DNA of 46,037 nt, from NCBI RefSeq assembly GCF_900169065.1, contig NZ_FXZB01000026.1, forward strand, positions 1 to 46,037. The letters are read 5' to 3'. A model generated the notes under the pieces. It saw only the letters and a list, made by a program, of their open reading frames with translations. It was not told where the DNA came from and searched no databases. The position numbers were made by a program, and so were the translations under genes. Position 1 is the first letter of the stretch. Each line of letters opens with the position of its first letter. Below, in pieces: positions 43,764 through 46,037 of the stretch. The stretch comes from Brevibacterium aurantiacum. Lineage in GTDB: Bacteria; Actinomycetota; Actinomycetes; Actinomycetales; Brevibacteriaceae.

Positions 43764-44762
43764 TCAGTCCTTGGTCTGCTCCGGCAGCATCCCCGCGGCC
43801 TCGACCGCGCTGCGCACGATCTCGTCGAGGTCGAACTCGGCCTTCCAGCTCAACAGCGCACCGATGCGGGAGACATCGGCGACGAGTGCGGGTGGGTCGC
43901 CTGCGCGACGCTCGCCCATTTCGGGCACGATGTCACGTCCGGTCGCCTCGGCGATGGCGTCGATGACTTCCTTCACGGATGCTCCGGTTCCGGTGCCGAC
44001 GTTGAACACCGTCTCCGAGGTGTTGCCGGACTTCATGTAGTCGAGCGCGGCGATGTGCGCCTCTGCCAGGTCCTTGACGTGGACGTAGTCGCGGATGCAG
44101 GTGCCGTCGGCGGTGTCGTAGTCGTCGCCGAAGATGATGGGGGCTTTGCCGTCGGCGATGCGTCCGAGGACGATCGGGATGAGGTTCATGACGGCGGTGT
44201 CGGCGAGCTCGGTCCAGCCGGCTCCGGCGACGTTGAAGTAGCGCAGCTTCACGGCGTTGAACTTCGCACCGCGCATCTTCGCCGAGGTGATCGCATTGTC
44301 GATCATCCATTCGCCGATGAGCTTCGTCTGGCCGTAGGGGTTGATCGGTCGGCAGTCGAGGTCCTCGGCGACCATCTCGACATCGGGCATGCCGTAGGTT
44401 GCGGCCGAGGAGGAGAAGACGAGGGATTCAATGCCGGTGCGTTCGGCCGCGGCGAGGACGTTCGTGAGTCCGCCGATGTTCTGGCGGTAGTACATGATGG
44501 GCTCTTCGACGGACTCCCCCACCTGCTTCTTCGCGGCGAAGTGGATGATCGAGTCCACCGAGTGCTCCTCGATCGCAGCGACGAGGCGGTCCTCGGCATC
44601 GGCGGCGGCAAGGTCGAGGCTGACGATCGGCAGACCGGTGACTCGGCTTTCGATGCCGGTGGAGAAATCGTCGACGACGAGGACCTCATCACCGCGTTCG
44701 GACAGCAGCCGTACTACGTGGGAGCCGATGTAGCCGGCCCCTCCGGTCACCAGAACACTCAT
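43764..44762 (-). CDS. galE: UDP-glucose 4-epimerase
   Basis: Interconverts UDP-glucose and UDP-galactose; 332 aa. N-terminal NAD motif GGAGYIGSHVV (7-17), SSSAATYG (catalytic Ser region), and YxxxK in NPYGQTKLIGEW. VHVKDLAEAHIAALDYM and FNVGTGTGASVKEV are typical of GalE. It supplies UDP-galactose for surface glycans, possibly including those made by the locus at 8354-18748. ATG 44762; monocistronic and convergent with the DUF6320-like gene after 45 bp. Confidence 0.95.
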   Translation of the reverse strand: MSVLVTGGAGYIGSHVVRLLSERGDEVLVVDDFSTGIESRVTGLPIVSLDLAAADAEDRLVAAIEEHSVDSIIHFAAKKQVGESVEEPIMYYRQNIGGLTNVLAAAERTGIESLVFSSSAATYGMPDVEMVAEDLDCRPINPYGQTKLIGEWMIDNAITSAKMRGAKFNAVKLRYFNVAGAGWTELADTAVMNLIPIVLGRIADGKAPIIFGDDYDTADGTCIRDYVHVKDLAEAHIAALDYMKSGNTSETVFNVGTGTGASVKEVIDAIAEATGRDIVPEMGERRAGDPPALVADVSRIGALLSWKAEFDLDEIVRSAVEAAGMLPEQTKD

Positions 44763-44997
44763 GTGCCGATCTCACTTTCACTAGCTCTCTCACAGCGGTC
44801 GATACGCTGCGTCATACCCACATCAGAATACGTGACCATCCCGCTTCCCCGACATCAGGGCTTCCCAGACATCAAGACGCACTGAATGAGCAGTGTGGAA
44901 ATACCCGAAGTCAGCTCGGCCTCTGTTCAACGCCGCCCATCACTGCGAGAGTGAGAATGTCGGCGATCCGCCCGATGCCTGCCCTGTGGAGGACACC

Positions 44998-45042
44998 ATG
45001 GACGAAAGCACTTGTTGCGATGCATCTGCTCCTCATTGCTGA
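44998..45042 (+). CDS. Possible 14-codon cysteine-rich ORF overlapping the next gene
   Basis: ATG with an excellent site (GGAGG, 5 nt upstream) opens MDESTCCDASAPHC and stops at TGA, in a different frame from the gene that follows and overlapping its start. It might be a leader peptide, or the sign of a frameshift in the start region of that gene. Confidence 0.25.
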   Translation: MDESTCCDASAPHC

Positions 45043-45940
45043 TCCCGGCCCGCCGAGTCGTCGGGTCGCGGCGATCAAGGACGAGTTCGAAGAGCTGCTG
45101 CGACAGAGTTTCTCTGTCGACGTCCACGTCGACACGTGCACCGAGACGATTCGGGTGCAGGCAGATCATCAATTGGAGATGTCGACCCTCGACTCGATCG
45201 TGGACAGGTACCCCAGCGCTGACCTCGTCATCATGTTCACCGACATTCCTCGGCACACCCAGGACAAACCGCTCATCGCCGAGGTGCTGCCGGACCGCAA
45301 GGTTGCTGTGGTCTCGAATCCCACCCTCGGCGCATTGACTACCCGGCGTCGTCTGCTCAAGATCTTCATGAGCTGCACGAATCAGCTGCTGCCCGACGGC
45401 CACACGGCTCCGAAGCACAGCCTGCCCAGGTGGGGACAATGGTCGAGCCGGGCTGATTCCGGGCGCCGCACCCTGCATGCTCACACATTCACCGGTGGCA
45501 CGCGCCTGGTGCTGGGCATGACCATGGCCAATGAACCGCTGCGCATGGCACGGAAGCTCTCGCGCGCTCTGGCCGCAGCCTCGGCGACGGGGGCGTTCGG
45601 CATCTTCTACAGTTCGATCTGGCAGATGTCACACCACCTGTCCACGGCGCGCCTGATCTCCATCGGACTCATCGCGATCGCAGTGATGGTCGGATGGCTG
45701 CTGACGGTCAACGGCCTCTGGGACAGACCGTCCAGGAAGCGACTGGTCCAGGTCGTCTTCTACTACAATCTGTCCACTGTCCTGACCCTCATCATCTGCG
45801 TAGGCGCCCTCTATATACTGCTGGTCGCGGGCATTCTGGTGGGCAGCCTCATCGTCATCGACCCGGACTTCATGGCCCAGACCATCCACCGGCCGGAGGC
45901 GAAGTTCACCTGGTTGGGCCCCCGGGTAGGAGTCCGGTGA
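45020..45940 (+). CDS. Conserved hypothetical membrane protein
   Basis: A 306-aa protein of two parts. Residues 1-120 are soluble and begin MHLLLIADPGPPSRRVAAIK, with DLVIMFTDIPRHTQDKPLIAE later, a pattern seen in uncharacterised actinobacterial proteins. From about residue 185 three or four transmembrane helices follow. The start is uncertain: ATG 45020 fits where the family-like sequence begins but lacks a good site, while ATG 44957 (GAGAG upstream) or GTG 44951 would add about 22 residues. Function unknown. Confidence 0.75.
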   Translation: MHLLLIADPGPPSRRVAAIKDEFEELLRQSFSVDVHVDTCTETIRVQADHQLEMSTLDSIVDRYPSADLVIMFTDIPRHTQDKPLIAEVLPDRKVAVVSNPTLGALTTRRRLLKIFMSCTNQLLPDGHTAPKHSLPRWGQWSSRADSGRRTLHAHTFTGGTRLVLGMTMANEPLRMARKLSRALAAASATGAFGIFYSSIWQMSHHLSTARLISIGLIAIAVMVGWLLTVNGLWDRPSRKRLVQVVFYYNLSTVLTLIICVGALYILLVAGILVGSLIVIDPDFMAQTIHRPEAKFTWLGPRVGVR

Positions 45941-45991
45941 CTATGTGAGTTTCGCATCCGATAATGGATGCAAGGAGGAAATTCACAGATT

Positions 45992-46037
45992 ATGGCACGT
46001 AGACATACCCCGGATCAGGTCATCGCGAAAGTGCGTC
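45992..46037 (+). mobile_element. IS3-family transposase OrfA, start only
   Basis: The last 46 bases encode MARRHTPDQVIAKVR, the typical start of an IS3-type OrfA (xRRxTPEQVIxKLR pattern). A ribosome site (AGGAGGA, 45973-45979) precedes it. The element's left end must lie in 45941-45990; a small palindrome gcatcc/ggatgc is found at about 45955-45972. The rest is outside the window. Confidence 0.85.

Noticed and set aside
1..46037. tRNA, rRNA or CRISPR array
   Set aside because: No cloverleaf-like segment, conserved rRNA motif or regularly spaced repeat array was seen.

Overview
The window looks like chromosomal DNA of a high-GC actinobacterium. Gene style (ATGA/GTGA overlaps, GTG starts, abundant GAC/GTC/CTC codons) and content (mycolate-free coryneform-type cell-surface glycosyltransferases, MetNIQ, CYP199-type P450) would fit Brevibacterium or a near relative; this is inference, as no marker gene is present. 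There are about 40 credible protein genes, no tRNA, rRNA or CRISPR array, and the window ends inside the first codons of an IS3-family transposase.

Layout. (1) 1-8350 is a visibly less GC-rich, mosaic accessory segment. It holds a five-gene minus-strand operon (Pht5/NMT1-like protein, nitrilase-fold amidohydrolase, polar-amino-acid ABC binding protein, permease, ATPase) facing a MocR-type regulator, with gene-poor DNA on both sides and two identical 19-bp ISL3-end-like sequences near its borders. (2) 8354-18748 is a cell-surface glycan locus: a polysaccharide pyruvyl transferase with coiled-coil tail, a GT2 enzyme, three GT-B-like enzymes of the sialyl/polysialyltransferase or DUF type, then an opposing GtrB/GT-C/GtrA membrane glycosylation module. 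galE lies far away at 43764-44762. (3) 18978-20529 is a tetR/NmrA-like divergent pair with two clear matching operators. (4) 20733-23383 is metNIQ, closed by a perfect 24-bp inverted repeat. (5) 23519-27693 is a NarL-type two-component system divergent from an ABC-2 exporter. (6) 27745-32782 holds a VOC protein, a WYL regulator, a LysR gene coupled to a cytosolic-looking class A beta-lactamase-like gene and divergent from a lipoprotein class A beta-lactamase, and a SRPBCC protein. (7) 32886-37057 is an IclR regulator divergent from a phthalate-dioxygenase-reductase-type reductase, a CYP199-like P450 and a ProC-like dehydrogenase, probably an aromatic-ether (methoxybenzoate-type) O-demethylation unit. 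(8) 37182-45940 contains an ABM-domain membrane protein, formate-tetrahydrofolate ligase, a methyltransferase, a tightly coupled three-gene operon (HSL-type alpha/beta hydrolase, condensation/acyltransferase-like protein, zinc-ribbon membrane protein), galE and a conserved membrane protein.

How the parts work together. The P450 and Fhs could be linked physiologically, because O-demethylation releases formaldehyde that enters C1 metabolism, but they are separate transcription units. The glycan locus predicts a pyruvylated surface polymer with extra lipid-linked side-chain glycosylation. The most interesting uncharacterised units are the hydrolase/acyltransferase-like/zinc-ribbon operon, the multi-GT-B glycan cluster, and the MocR-linked nitrilase/Pht5-like/ABC operon.
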